Shown piece by piece: positions 17,181-26,310 of a stretch of DNA of 47,643 nt (positions are counted from its first letter, which is position 1; the number at the start of each line of letters is the position of its first letter). The notes under the pieces were generated by a model, which worked only from the letters and a program-made list of their open reading frames with translations, searched no databases and was not told the DNA's origin. The position numbers and the translations under genes are program-made. The DNA lies in assembly GCA_022449345.1 (NCBI GenBank), contig JAKURL010000001.1, positions 78,211-125,853 on the forward strand, in the 5' to 3' direction. Origin of the DNA: Candidatus Thalassarchaeum sp. (GTDB lineage Archaea; Thermoplasmatota; Poseidoniia; Poseidoniales; Thalassarchaeaceae).

Positions 17181-18896
17181 ATGACAAACTGGGACTCGCT
17201 CACCGTTGCGCAACTCAAAGAGGAGTGCAAGAAAAGAGGCCTTGCGAGTGGAGGGAAGAAGGCCGAACTAGTCGCTCGACTAGAGGATTATTCCACTGAA
17301 GATGCCGTTCTCGATGCAGAAATGGTTGATGACTCAGTGTCTTTCTCTACGCAACTAATTATTCAGCGCGCAAAGCAACTGCCTGTTTCGGTCTTGGCTG
17401 TAATTGGAATTGTGCTAATCGGAACTATGGGTGGAGCAGTCCTTTATGGCGATGACGTAATCGATTGGATACAAGGAGAGCCGGATTACCAATTAATCGA
17501 ATTCGATCCTACGAGTGCAAGAGGCTTCGCCCAAAGCCTAGTCGACCTCGGACACCCTGAATGGGAAGGCAGAATGTCCGGTACTGTAGAGGAACACAAC
17601 ACTGCAGAATTCATCAAATCTAATTTCACCACAATGGGTATTCCTTCCACAGTGGAGGATTTCGATGTTCCAATGTTTGTCATTGATGAAGAGCCTGAAT
17701 TGGGAATCTGTCATGCTGGAGATGTAGGGCAAACATTCCCTGCTTTTGCCTGTGGGGCAACCGATGTTAATGCCGATTTCATCAACTTCAATCATCGAAG
17801 CGATTTCGTATTACAGGGATATTCTGGCTCCGCGTTCATTCGATACGTAGACAATATCGATGTTATTGACTTAGGAACAGGAAATGAAAGCGCTGATTGG
17901 GCTAGCGCCGCAGGCGCAGTTGTACTAATTCACATGACCGATGAAACCGAATCAAATACTCCATTGTTCAAGAGGGCTTCAGAAAATGATGTCGAGGGAT
18001 TAATTCTGATTAATGAAAGACAGAATTGCGATGATTTGGTTTCTGGTGATTGTGTACCTTACTTCAAATCGGTAGATATCTCTTCGATCGACAATATTCC
18101 GATAGACATGGGATTCATCATGGTCAGCAAGAGTGTTGGCCAGACAATAATTGACAATGTGATAAATCAAGATGGAAGACTGCAATTCTTGACCTATGTT
18201 GAGAATGCTGGTGAAGCTACTGTCAAAGTTCCTTGCGGAATTATCCAAGGTGAATCGGACTCACTCATAATTATCGGAGCACATCATGACACCGTATACA
18301 TGGCACAAGGTGCTGTAGACGATACTTCAGGTACCGCAACGGTTCTAGAAATGGCTCGGCAATTTGGATTAATTGAGAGTCAAATGGGGACCCCGAAGCA
18401 CACCATTTACTTCTGCACTTGGGGAGGAGAGGAAGAGGGATTGTTTGGTTCCACAGCATGGGTGGATAAGCATAGAAATAACCTCTATGAGAATCTCCGC
18501 CTTTACATAAATCTAGACATGAATCATGTAGATGCAGAAAGAAATTCGGGCGTCACATTGTTTGGAAATCACAACACAGACGTCAATCATATTCGAGGCA
18601 TCTCTGAAAAGTTCAAACAACAATATCCTGAACTTGCAGACCGGTACAATATCGAAGTTCGCAAACTCGGCAATACAGACATGCCATACAATTCTGACCA
18701 CGCCCCTTTCGTCTACAATATCGACGAGGACGAAGCAGATGGAAAGCAATATGGCAGAGCTGTGGTTTGCTACGGCTCTGGTTCTTCCGAGTATCACACC
18801 TACCTCGACAACATGGACAGATTCAACGAGGAGAGCCTCGCAGTCTCTGGAATAATCTACGGTTCTTTGGTTTACTACCTAGCCTATGGAGATTAA
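17181..18896 (+). CDS. membrane-anchored M28 peptidase with N-terminal SAP domain and PA domain
   Basis: 571 aa from the ATG at 17181, preceded by GAGGA; an in-frame TTG at 17169 is less likely. Residues about 7-37 (LTVAQLKEECKKRGL...KAELVARL) form a SAP helix-extension-helix domain. One transmembrane helix follows (about 70-90). The outer part has a protease-associated region (about 200-330) and an M28 zinc-peptidase domain: GAHHDTV and GAVDDTSG supply His and Asp ligands, GGEEEGLFGS the catalytic and ligand Glu pair, NLDMNHVD an Asp, and NSDHAPF the last His. It would cleave N-terminal residues from external peptides, fitting a protein-degrading heterotroph. A SAP domain, usually nucleic-acid binding, on the cytoplasmic side of an exopeptidase is odd. 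Confidence 0.88.
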   Translation: MTNWDSLTVAQLKEECKKRGLASGGKKAELVARLEDYSTEDAVLDAEMVDDSVSFSTQLIIQRAKQLPVSVLAVIGIVLIGTMGGAVLYGDDVIDWIQGEPDYQLIEFDPTSARGFAQSLVDLGHPEWEGRMSGTVEEHNTAEFIKSNFTTMGIPSTVEDFDVPMFVIDEEPELGICHAGDVGQTFPAFACGATDVNADFINFNHRSDFVLQGYSGSAFIRYVDNIDVIDLGTGNESADWASAAGAVVLIHMTDETESNTPLFKRASENDVEGLILINERQNCDDLVSGDCVPYFKSVDISSIDNIPIDMGFIMVSKSVGQTIIDNVINQDGRLQFLTYVENAGEATVKVPCGIIQGESDSLIIIGAHHDTVYMAQGAVDDTSGTATVLEMARQFGLIESQMGTPKHTIYFCTWGGEEEGLFGSTAWVDKHRNNLYENLRLYINLDMNHVDAERNSGVTLFGNHNTDVNHIRGISEKFKQQYPELADRYNIEVRKLGNTDMPYNSDHAPFVYNIDEDEADGKQYGRAVVCYGSGSSEYHTYLDNMDRFNEESLAVSGIIYGSLVYYLAYGD

Positions 18897-18899
18897 AAC

Positions 18900-19358
18900 T
18901 CACGATTCTAGATGCCCTAGAATCGCCTCGTAATCTGGCTCGATACCTGGGTTTTCTGCAACCCAAGTATAGGTCACCTTGCCACTAGCATCGATTACAA
19001 ACACAGACCGCTGAGATGCTGTGTAGTCAGGCATAACAAATGGTATCTCCACTCCATATGCTTTGGTTGCAACTCGATTTGTGTCTGAAAGTAGCGGGAA
19101 TCTGATTTCATTTGCATCTGCAAAGGCTGCGTTGGCGAATATTCCATCGACAGAAATTCCGAAGACTTCGGCCTCCGCATCCTCCAATCGGTTCATTGAA
19201 TCGGAAAATGTGCACATTTCTTTGGTACAGACACCAGTGAATGCTGCTGGATAGAATAACAATACAACACGGTTACCAATGGAATCAGAAAGCCGGACCA
19301 TGGTTTTGTCAAAAGCCATCAATTCGAAATCTGGTGCCATGTCGCCTACGGAGACCAT
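18900..19358 (-). CDS. peroxiredoxin (PrxQ/BCP-like)
   Basis: 152 aa from the ATG at 19358; an in-frame TTG at 19379 would add seven residues. Thioredoxin fold with LLFYPAAFTGVCTKEMC: the peroxidatic Cys44 lies in the PxxxTxxC loop and Cys49 five residues on is placed as in PrxQ/BCP enzymes. The conserved Arg of the active site is probably in DYTASQRSVFVID. It reduces hydrogen and organic peroxides in the cytoplasm using thioredoxin-type donors. It is the last gene of the eRF1-ArgRS-peroxiredoxin strand and converges on the M28 peptidase with only a 3-bp gap. Confidence 0.92.
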   Translation of the reverse strand: MVSVGDMAPDFELMAFDKTMVRLSDSIGNRVVLLFYPAAFTGVCTKEMCTFSDSMNRLEDAEAEVFGISVDGIFANAAFADANEIRFPLLSDTNRVATKAYGVEIPFVMPDYTASQRSVFVIDASGKVTYTWVAENPGIEPDYEAILGHLES

Positions 19359-19398
19359 GCGCTCGCGAGGCAATATCAAATTTCAAGGTCGCGTGGGT

Positions 19399-21126
19399 TC
19401 ACATTCGCTGAGGTGAAGCAATTCCTAGCAAATCGAGGCCAGTTTGCAATGTTCTAGCAGTTAGGTCACACAATGCCAACCTACTACCTCTTGTTTCCCC
19501 TTCTGAACCGAGAACAGGGCATACCTCGTAGAATGAAGCAAAGGCCTGAGCGATTGTATGAAGTTGTGTAGCTAATTTGTGAGGTGAGTGACTTGAGCAA
19601 GCGGAGTCGAAGGCCTCTGGGAAAGCAATCAATGCTCGACCGAGAGCCATTTCTCGCTCGTGATTTAGGTAGATATTGGCTTCACGAATCGAATTTCTAT
19701 CGATTCCATCTTTGGAAAAGATGCTACAAATCCTAGCGTGAGCGTACTGAAGATATGGTGCTGTATTTCCATCGAAGGAGAGCATTTTCTCCCATTCAAA
19801 TGTGTAATTGTTCGTCCGATCTGTCGATAGGTCAGCGTATTTGATTGCACCAATTCCAAGCATATTGGCAACTTCTGACCTCTCTTCATCAGATAGGCTG
19901 GGATTTTTCTGTGCAACAATTGCATCGGCTCTTTCCACAGCCTCAAGCAGTAGGTCATTTAGGTGAACTGCACCACCGGTTCTACTGGCTAATTTCTTGC
20001 CATCCGTACCCATAACCAAACCAAATGAGACATGAATAGAATTTACTTCTTCATCCATGAAGTCAGCATTTCTAGCTACATCGAAAACCATCGAGAAATG
20101 CTGAGCCTGCTCTGCGCCGACGACGTAGAGGAAGTCACGGCTACCTACGTTCTCGATTCGGTCCAAAATGCAGGCTAAGTCAGTAGTAGCGTAATTGTAG
20201 CCACCATCCGCCTTCTGGATAATCAATGGCAATGGATCTCCGTCGCGATTCTTCCAACCCTCTAGATAGACCACTTTTGCCCCATCACTTTCCTCTAGCA
20301 TACCAGTCTCTGTCAGTTTGTCGACAACACCCGGCAGGGCTGATTCGTACTTTGATTCACCAGCGATATCGTCGTCGGTCAATAATACACCCATTCTTTG
20401 ATAGACTTCGTTAAAGTGAATCAGTGACCGATCGACAAGCATCTGCCACAATTCGATGGTTTCAGGCTCACTCGCTTGCATCCTGACTACCCTTGCCCGC
20501 GAGCGCGAGGCGAATTCAGAATCGGAATCGAACTTTGCCCTTGCGTCTGAGTAAAATGTGCTGAGATCAATATCCTGCGAGCCTTTCTCGACACCCATAT
20601 CGATTAGATGTTCAATTAGCATACCAAAGGGAGTCCCCCAGTCTCCTATGTGATTCTCTGGAACAACCCGGTGGCCTTTGTGAGTCAGCATTCGATTCAG
20701 GGCGTCACCAATAACAGTAGAACGAAGGTGACCGACGTGCATATGCTTAGCAACATTCGGTGATGAATAATCGATGACAATTACCCGAGATTCTTCAGTT
20801 GAAACCCTAAGTCTGTCATCTGATAGTGCATCTTGCAATAACCCAGCTAGCCATCGAGAATCTGCTGAAAAGTTGAGGAAACCGTTTACTGAACTAACCT
20901 CACAAACTCCATCAGTAGATGACCCTAGAGTTTCCAGAATCTCGTCAGCAATTACGTTAGGGGATTTTCTCATCACCCTAGAGAGAGAATGACACGGCAT
21001 AGCAACATCAGCAAATGCAGAATCGGTAGAGCCTGCCAGCAAGTCATTCCAATCTAATTCAGCAACACCCAGTTGGGACATTACAGACCCGAGGAGTGGC
21101 CGAATTGCTTCAACTAAATTACGCAT
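19399..21126 (-). CDS. argS: arginyl-tRNA synthetase
   Basis: 575-aa class I synthetase. The HIGH motif is in NVAKHMHVGHLRSTVIGD (HVGH) and the nucleotide loop corresponding to KMSKS is DGKKLASRTGG. The N-terminal Add-1-like region and the C-terminal DALR anticodon-binding domain (YLQYAHARICSIF onward) are present. It charges tRNA-Arg. The ATG follows the eRF1 stop by 9 nt, and that stop is part of a TGAGGTTA ribosome-site module, so the two translation genes are coupled. The length is typical for short-form ArgRS. Confidence 0.95.
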   Translation of the reverse strand: MRNLVEAIRPLLGSVMSQLGVAELDWNDLLAGSTDSAFADVAMPCHSLSRVMRKSPNVIADEILETLGSSTDGVCEVSSVNGFLNFSADSRWLAGLLQDALSDDRLRVSTEESRVIVIDYSSPNVAKHMHVGHLRSTVIGDALNRMLTHKGHRVVPENHIGDWGTPFGMLIEHLIDMGVEKGSQDIDLSTFYSDARAKFDSDSEFASRSRARVVRMQASEPETIELWQMLVDRSLIHFNEVYQRMGVLLTDDDIAGESKYESALPGVVDKLTETGMLEESDGAKVVYLEGWKNRDGDPLPLIIQKADGGYNYATTDLACILDRIENVGSRDFLYVVGAEQAQHFSMVFDVARNADFMDEEVNSIHVSFGLVMGTDGKKLASRTGGAVHLNDLLLEAVERADAIVAQKNPSLSDEERSEVANMLGIGAIKYADLSTDRTNNYTFEWEKMLSFDGNTAPYLQYAHARICSIFSKDGIDRNSIREANIYLNHEREMALGRALIAFPEAFDSACSSHSPHKLATQLHTIAQAFASFYEVCPVLGSEGETRGSRLALCDLTARTLQTGLDLLGIASPQRM

Positions 21127-21135
21127 ATGCTAACC

Positions 21136-22383
21136 TCAAGTCAGAGAGTACCTCAACAAAGCGGCAATACCGCCAAAAGATGTGTGGAGTGTAGCGCCTT
21201 CTTCGGAATCCATTGAAATCAGGCTGACCTTTGCGGAGGTGCGGCCTGCTAATTCTGTCAATTCATCTATTATATCCATCGTTCGATCGGGGTCTTCTCG
21301 AACGTCTTCTGAGCCACATTTAGGACAATCTGGAATCTCAGAGCGGCTATTTTGCGTAGCCTCCCATTGGTGAGAGCAGGGCTTACAATTCCATCCGACT
21401 CTTCTCTTTCGCAACCCTTCTGACAATAGCAGAGTACCCACAGCGCCCTGATCTAGTGCAGACCTAATCATCATCTCACCGTAGGTTGCTTTAGGGTATG
21501 CCTGCATTACCTCGCGAAGAAAATTATCCACTAATTTTCTTTCAGCATCTAGTTCTATCTGGTCCATCAGATTTCCGGCCCGTTGAACTAATTCCCTCAA
21601 TCCGCTTTCATTGGAATATCCAACATCAAAAAATGGCTCGCGAATCAACTTCTTGACTTCATGGTGGAAGTAGTCATTCTTGACTACGAAATCTTTCGTC
21701 TGTCCTGGACCACCTACTATGATTCCTTTGATATCGGATAAATTCGAAAGCCAGTAATTGCAAGCATGCTCGGTGGCCCGTTTGAAGAAGTTGTGAGCCG
21801 CCTCCTCGATTAGGCGCTCAAAGCGCTGGGCAGATTGTCCACCCTGCCTGTGCTTACCCATGATGTTTGACTGTAATTCTTCTTGGCAGTGGATTCTTTT
21901 TCCAGTTGCAATACCATAGGCAGCCTCACCTCTATCGATGACAAACAAACCATATGAGGTTCGATCAATTAGCATGTCTTCGAGTTGAGTTAACTCGAAC
22001 GTTGAGTCACATCGATAGCGGAAAGAGCCGAAAATTTCCGGTGGGTCATCAATTACTACTGTAACCAATCGAGTCTTGTTATTGCCGACGATTACGTGCC
22101 CAACGAAGATTGCTAGACCATTTTCTCCAGCATTTTTGTACCGATTCAAAACAGCGATTGCTGATTCGACTGCATCTCCGACGTGTTTTCGAGTTGATTT
22201 TGACTTAATATTCGCTGCCTGGGCTGCCTCTTGCCCTAGCTGGCCACGAACGTCACTGATTAGTCGGTCAGGGGGAATGATTACCGTGACCAACTCAGTA
22301 CCCATGCCCCTCATGCCTTGAAGCTCTTCTAGCGCCTTCTTGGTTCGCAGTCTGCACTGCTGCATCTCCAAGTCATCAGCCAT
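21136..22383 (-). CDS. prf1: archaeal peptide chain release factor aRF1
   Basis: 415 aa, the usual size. The codon-recognition motif NIKS is at residues 58-61 in domain 1. The GGQ peptidyl-hydrolysis motif is at 181-183 within GKHRQGGQSAQRF. A C-terminal domain carries a zinc ribbon (CKPCSHQWEA and CPKCGSE), seen in archaeal eRF1. It reads all three stop codons and releases the nascent chain. It is upstream of argS in the same operon. It matters for this window because the thiolase gene at 44635-45870 contains an in-frame TGA, which such a factor should recognise. Confidence 0.96.
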   Translation of the reverse strand: MADDLEMQQCRLRTKKALEELQGMRGMGTELVTVIIPPDRLISDVRGQLGQEAAQAANIKSKSTRKHVGDAVESAIAVLNRYKNAGENGLAIFVGHVIVGNNKTRLVTVVIDDPPEIFGSFRYRCDSTFELTQLEDMLIDRTSYGLFVIDRGEAAYGIATGKRIHCQEELQSNIMGKHRQGGQSAQRFERLIEEAAHNFFKRATEHACNYWLSNLSDIKGIIVGGPGQTKDFVVKNDYFHHEVKKLIREPFFDVGYSNESGLRELVQRAGNLMDQIELDAERKLVDNFLREVMQAYPKATYGEMMIRSALDQGAVGTLLLSEGLRKRRVGWNCKPCSHQWEATQNSRSEIPDCPKCGSEDVREDPDRTMDIIDELTELAGRTSAKVSLISMDSEEGATLHTSFGGIAALLRYSLT

Positions 22384-22483
22384 GGCTAAGCCTCTTGGCG
22401 CAAGGCCGCAGTGAGGGGCATTTCAACCCTCTCGCGTGTATCCAGCGAAGGCATTGAAAGGGGCACTCATCCCCGAATGCACG

Positions 22484-23197
22484 ATGGCGACCATAGTACT
22501 CGCACTCGGAGGCAGCCTTCTTAGGCCAGAGGTCGAAGAACGCCATGCTTGGTTAGAGGAGTTAGTTTCCATTATTCGAGACAGGGTATTGGTCGACGAT
22601 AGAATTGGAATCGTTGTCGGCGGAGGGGCTCCAGCTCGGGAAGGAATTGCACTCACTAGACCCATAGTCGACAATGAAGATCGCCTCGACCGCATCGGAA
22701 TTGCAGCAACCCGTCTCAACGCCACAATGGTACGAGAATCACTAGCCGATGCCGGAGTAATGGTTTCAGGTACTATTCCACATTCAATTAACGAGGCCAC
22801 GATGCTATTCGATGAAAGGCCAGTGGTTGTGATGGGAGGAACAACACCCGGACACACAACCGATGCAGTTGCAATTCGCCTTGCAATTGCCAGTGGGGCG
22901 GAACGTTGCATAATCTGCACAAACGTCGACCGAGTCTACGACTCTGACCCACAGAATGACCCTACTGCAAAGGCACATGATATGCTAACCCACGAAGAAT
23001 TCCAAGAAATCGTTGGACCAGCAGAACACACGCATGCTGGACCATCCGGAGTTGTCGACCCTATGGGGGTCGCTGACGCCACCTCTGCAAATCTGACCCT
23101 GTGCATATTGGATGGAAGAGAGCATTCTAGAATCAAGTCGGCAATTGAGGGTGAGGCCTTCCATGGAACGATTGTCGAGAGCGAGAAGAGTAAGTGA
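22484..23197 (+). CDS. pyrH: UMP kinase (archaeal type, amino-acid-kinase fold)
   Basis: 237 aa from the ATG at 22484 (MATIVLALGGSLL); a GTG at 22436 would add an unsupported leader. Phosphate-binding loop LALGGSL, then VVGGGAPAREG, and the UMP-binding region RIGIAATRLNA, which is diagnostic of archaeal PyrH. The nucleotide region VVMGGTTPGHTTDAVA and CTNVDRVYDSDPQ completes the fold. It phosphorylates UMP to UDP in pyrimidine synthesis. It is divergent from the eRF1 operon (100-bp gap). Its stop is 5 nt before the next ORF, so it probably leads a small operon. Confidence 0.92.
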   Translation: MATIVLALGGSLLRPEVEERHAWLEELVSIIRDRVLVDDRIGIVVGGGAPAREGIALTRPIVDNEDRLDRIGIAATRLNATMVRESLADAGVMVSGTIPHSINEATMLFDERPVVVMGGTTPGHTTDAVAIRLAIASGAERCIICTNVDRVYDSDPQNDPTAKAHDMLTHEEFQEIVGPAEHTHAGPSGVVDPMGVADATSANLTLCILDGREHSRIKSAIEGEAFHGTIVESEKSK

Positions 23198-23202
23198 TTC
23201 TG

Positions 23203-23502
23203 ATGGGACGAAAGGAAAGAATCGCAAAAGCTGCTACTCGGACTGCATCTCAAGCTAGGGAAACCGCTGCCCGTGAGCGTGGCAGGAGTAAGCGATCGAG
23301 TAGTGCTTCGGGAGTTAGTGCGCACAGGCACTGCTCGGTCTGTTGGACACCAATTCCTCTGAATGCAGATCCGCCGGTATGTAGTGATGAGGAATGTGAA
23401 TCGACATATGAGAAGCGAGAGGCATCTCGAAAACGCCTGACCATCATGCTATACCTGTTCCCTGCAATTGCTATTCTACTGGCAATACTAACCTCAATCT
23501 GA
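23203..23502 (+). CDS. small zinc-ribbon membrane protein (DUF2116-like)
   Basis: 99 aa from the ATG at 23203; an overlapping GTG start at 23194 is possible. The N-terminus is strongly basic (RKERIAKAATRTASQARE). The middle has HRHCSVCWTPIPLNADPPVC followed by SDEEC, a Cys4 zinc ribbon resembling the archaeal DUF2116 family. A basic stretch (KREASRKRL) leads into one C-terminal transmembrane helix (about residues 80-97). The molecular role is unknown. The gene follows UMP kinase at 5 nt. Confidence 0.75.
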   Translation: MGRKERIAKAATRTASQARETAARERGRSKRSSSASGVSAHRHCSVCWTPIPLNADPPVCSDEECESTYEKREASRKRLTIMLYLFPAIAILLAILTSI

Positions 23503-23549
23503 CCCTTAGAATCGTTAGGTTCAACACCAATCAACAAAGAGAGATTGTC

Positions 23550-24134
23550 ATGCAGTGGTGGCGAGTTCTCTTTGTTGTGCCGGGATTTGTCGGATTTGCC
23601 TGTATCTTACTACTGACTGCAAGCTTGGTTGGAATTGAAATCGATACCTCCCGTGTCGAGGCTCCAACAGTTCCTTGTTTAGACGATGATGCAGGAGGCT
23701 GTCCAGTAGGTATGACTCCCTCGGATTTCCATGTACCATGGGGATTCAATTTACTCGATGTCGCGGTAAATATCGAATGGAGTGAGCCGGAAAAAGCTTG
23801 GATCGGAGTTGTCGATGCCAAGTATGCAGAGAATTGCCCTCCTGATTCCAATGGTTTGACCTCTTGCGAGGCCGAAGACTTTGAGTTCGTTGCTGGGGGC
23901 CCAGAGGACTCCGATGAGTTCACTTTCTCACTAAAACCTGGAGACTATCGATTCACTAGTGGTGGCCGTGATGGTTCAAATCTAGATGACCAATTGGTAA
24001 CAATTACCTCAACTATCCACATTTCTAATGTTGGAGAAATTCTACTAGCAATTATCGGAGTACTATTGATGATTGGCGCTGTGGAAATGATCTATCCAAT
24101 CAAACTATTTTGGAAGAAATTCGTCAAAGCCTGA
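23550..24134 (+). CDS. two-helix membrane protein of unknown function
   Basis: 194 aa. One transmembrane helix lies near the N-terminus (about residues 6-28, VLFVVPGFVGFACILLLTAS), followed by a Cys-containing, acidic extracellular domain (about 30-160; Cys in PCLDDDAGGCP, NCPPDSNGLTSC) that ends in a beta-rich segment. A second helix is at about 163-183 (ILLAIIGVLLMIGAVEM), with a short basic tail. The paired cysteines suggest disulfides outside the cell. I recognise no family. It is co-directional with the zinc-ribbon genes on both sides. Confidence 0.7.
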   Translation: MQWWRVLFVVPGFVGFACILLLTASLVGIEIDTSRVEAPTVPCLDDDAGGCPVGMTPSDFHVPWGFNLLDVAVNIEWSEPEKAWIGVVDAKYAENCPPDSNGLTSCEAEDFEFVAGGPEDSDEFTFSLKPGDYRFTSGGRDGSNLDDQLVTITSTIHISNVGEILLAIIGVLLMIGAVEMIYPIKLFWKKFVKA

Positions 24135-24139
24135 CCAGG

Positions 24140-24301
24140 ATGCGTCGGCTAATTGAAGAACCAGTATTATCTCGACGGGGTGTGGCAGTAACCGAGTGTC
24201 GTTCTTGTGGCGCGGAAATCAGAGGAGAGGGGCTTCCCCCCTCCTTTGGAGGATACAATGTCTACTGCGTCACCTGCGGCGCTCAATTCCAAGTCGATTG
24301 A
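24140..24301 (+). CDS. tiny zinc-ribbon protein
   Basis: 53 aa from the ATG at 24140; a TTG at 24110 inside the previous gene would give 63 aa. CRSCGAEIRG and YCVTCGAQF form a two-knuckle CxxC...CxxC zinc ribbon. No other domain is visible. It could be a nucleic-acid-binding or adaptor protein. It ends 7 bp before the stop of the convergent GTPase. Confidence 0.6.
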   Translation: MRRLIEEPVLSRRGVAVTECRSCGAEIRGEGLPPSFGGYNVYCVTCGAQFQVD

Positions 24302-24308
24302 AGCTGGT

Positions 24309-25436
24309 TTAATCGGATGATTTCCTACCGCGCCTTGGTTTTGGAGCATTTCTCATCGCTGCTTCCCTTCTGGCCTCAATTTCATCAGGGGAGCCTACTG
24401 GTTCAATTTCTTCCACCTCTCGATGCCAAGTTTCCGGAAGGGCCAAAGGATCGGTTACCTCATCGGCGGCTATGGATTCGATAAGTAGGGTGCGCAATTC
24501 ATGAATTCCATCGCCTGTAATCGAACTGATACGCAACACATCAGACTTCATCTCTTGATGAAGGTCTGATTTCGAATAAACCACTAGCAGAGGACGTTCG
24601 GCGAGTAAATTCTGAACTTCACTAAGTAGATGTTGTTGATCCTCCAAACTCATTTCACTAGACTCAGATGGGTCGATTAAGAAGAGCACAATATCTCCTA
24701 CATTTTCCAAAGCCGCAATGGCTTGCATCTCGATTTGATTTCGCTCAGCCATCGGCCGGTCTAGAAGCCCGGGAGTATCGACCATCTGGTAGATTCTCCT
24801 TCGATGTTCAAAATGACCTACGTGTAGGCGCTTTGTTGTAAATGGGTAAGTAGCGACCTCTGGCTCTCCACTGGATAGTTCCTTGATTAGAGCCGACTTA
24901 CCTACGTTCGGCGCGCCTGCGACTACGATACAAGGCTCGGCAGCGTCGAGGGATGGCAATTCTCGCAAAATGTTTCGAGCCTCGCCTAACCAGAGAATAT
25001 TCTCGCCAATCTGTTCAATGATGGAGGACATTCTACCGTATGCGTGTCGCCTTTCTTCGTGGAAAGCCTCGATATTTCGGAATTTCAGCATCTTAGATTG
25101 CGATTCTCCAGCAATTTTTCTGACTCTTTCCGCGGCCCATTGTAACGCACCAAGATTTTGCCTGAATTTGTTTGCCCCAACGGCAGCATCAACTAAGGCT
25201 TGATCGAATTCGGATTGGGCGTTAAGACTCGGCCACTGATCAACCCATTTCAACAGGGTTTCAGCGATAGTATCACTTGCTGCTTGAACCATTCTAGCCA
25301 TCTGTTTTCGCACCCTGTGATACTTGTCAGGGTCCTCCACTAGGGTGGATTGTTTGCTAGCGCGACGGAATGCCTTGTCTAATACCTCCTGCGGATACAG
25401 AACGGTGGGAATCTTACGCCACTCGACAGAAGCCAT
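24309..25436 (-). CDS. Nog1-like Obg-family GTPase
   Basis: 375 aa. The N-terminal helical domain (about residues 1-160) resembles the NOG1 N-domain. The GTPase core has G1 GAPNVGKSALIKEL, a G2 region YPFTTKRLHVG, G3 DTPGLLDRP and G4 SKSD. The YPFTTK sequence is typical of the Obg/Nog1 group. In eukaryotes Nog1 acts in large-subunit assembly, and a similar role is the best inference here. A strong GGAGGAGAGG ribosome site stands upstream of the ATG. It is divergent from the unknown protein at 25516. Confidence 0.85.
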   Translation of the reverse strand: MASVEWRKIPTVLYPQEVLDKAFRRASKQSTLVEDPDKYHRVRKQMARMVQAASDTIAETLLKWVDQWPSLNAQSEFDQALVDAAVGANKFRQNLGALQWAAERVRKIAGESQSKMLKFRNIEAFHEERRHAYGRMSSIIEQIGENILWLGEARNILRELPSLDAAEPCIVVAGAPNVGKSALIKELSSGEPEVATYPFTTKRLHVGHFEHRRRIYQMVDTPGLLDRPMAERNQIEMQAIAALENVGDIVLFLIDPSESSEMSLEDQQHLLSEVQNLLAERPLLVVYSKSDLHQEMKSDVLRISSITGDGIHELRTLLIESIAADEVTDPLALPETWHREVEEIEPVGSPDEIEARREAAMRNAPKPRRGRKSSD

Positions 25437-25515
25437 AACCTCTCCTCCGTTCTACCGGCCGCGCCCATCCTTCTTCAATCAGCGTGCTTTTCTATGGCTA
25501 ACCTCACGCGACCCC

Positions 25516-25971
25516 ATGGCTGGGGAACGGCGCGGTAAGAGAATCGACGATTTACCGGCTTGGGCGAAGCGATTTGCCAAAGAATATGGCTCGGAAGAAC
25601 TAGAGGGCCGTGGAGATGTATTCTTTGGCCCACTAATCGACCGACGCAGTGGCCTTAGGAAGGATGATTTGATTGAATTACTAATCGACGCCCGCGCAAT
25701 TAGATCAGATGATGAACCATGGGTGCGTGGTATGTTACTAGCAACTTCTCGCAATGCGGTAGAAATGTTGGACGAAAATGGAAAATACCGTTCAATCGCA
25801 AGAGATGTGATTGTCGAAGTACGTCTGGTTACCCATTTGAGAAAACCGTACATTGAGGACGATGAATTACTCACCTTTGAAAAAGAGGATATGCGAAGGC
25901 GATCAAATGTTCATGAACAAGCAGAAAGGCAAGCAGACGGCGGCTCAGATGACAGCCATTTGTGGGGCTGA
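25516..25971 (+). CDS. conserved-looking protein of unknown function
   Basis: 151 aa from the ATG at 25516 (MAGERRGKRIDDLPAWAKRF); an in-frame upstream extension would run through the divergent GTPase start and is rejected. The protein is charged, soluble and has no signal or membrane segment. The middle (VRGMLLATSRNAVEMLDENG, then IVEVRLVTHLRKPYI) could form a compact alpha/beta domain, and the C-terminus is Arg/Glu-rich and probably disordered. I do not recognise the family. The stop is 3 nt before the PCD gene, so it may be the first gene of an operon with PCD, ferredoxin and the VAT1-like oxidoreductase. Confidence 0.65.
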   Translation: MAGERRGKRIDDLPAWAKRFAKEYGSEELEGRGDVFFGPLIDRRSGLRKDDLIELLIDARAIRSDDEPWVRGMLLATSRNAVEMLDENGKYRSIARDVIVEVRLVTHLRKPYIEDDELLTFEKEDMRRRSNVHEQAERQADGGSDDSHLWG

Positions 25972-25974
25972 TTC

Positions 25975-26301
25975 ATGTCCGATTTAGCCAGAAAAGAATG
26001 CATACCTTGCAAGGGAGGAGTTCCTCCGATGGGTGTTGAAGAAGCCGAGGCCATGCTTGTTCAGGTGAATTCAGATTGGGAACTAATCGATGAACACCAT
26101 TTAGAACGAGTTTGGTCGTTCGATAATTTTGAGTCTGCTCTCGAATTTGTCAATACTGCAGGGGCGATTTGTGAAGAGCAAGGTCACCACGCAGATTTTG
26201 AATTGGGCTGGGGGAGAGTGAAAGCGATGATTTGGACTCACAAGATAAACGGGCTGACAGAATCTGACTTTGTACTTGCAGCTAAATTCGATGAAATCTG
26301 A
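25975..26301 (+). CDS. pterin-4a-carbinolamine dehydratase
   Basis: 108 aa, typical size. The conserved active-site pair His71-His72 in EEQGHHADFELGWG and the C-terminal WTHKINGLTESDFVLAAKFD are family signatures. The family dehydrates 4a-hydroxytetrahydropterin, or can act in molybdopterin-related or unknown pterin chemistry. No aromatic amino-acid hydroxylase is in the window, so the partner is unknown. The stop is fused to the ribosome site of the next gene in a TGAGGTGA module. Confidence 0.88.
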   Translation: MSDLARKECIPCKGGVPPMGVEEAEAMLVQVNSDWELIDEHHLERVWSFDNFESALEFVNTAGAICEEQGHHADFELGWGRVKAMIWTHKINGLTESDFVLAAKFDEI

Positions 26302-26310
26302 GGTGATTTA

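Noticed and set aside
22423-22920. 165-aa minus-strand ORF opposite UMP kinase
   Set aside because: Antisense of a well-supported kinase with all motifs on the plus strand.
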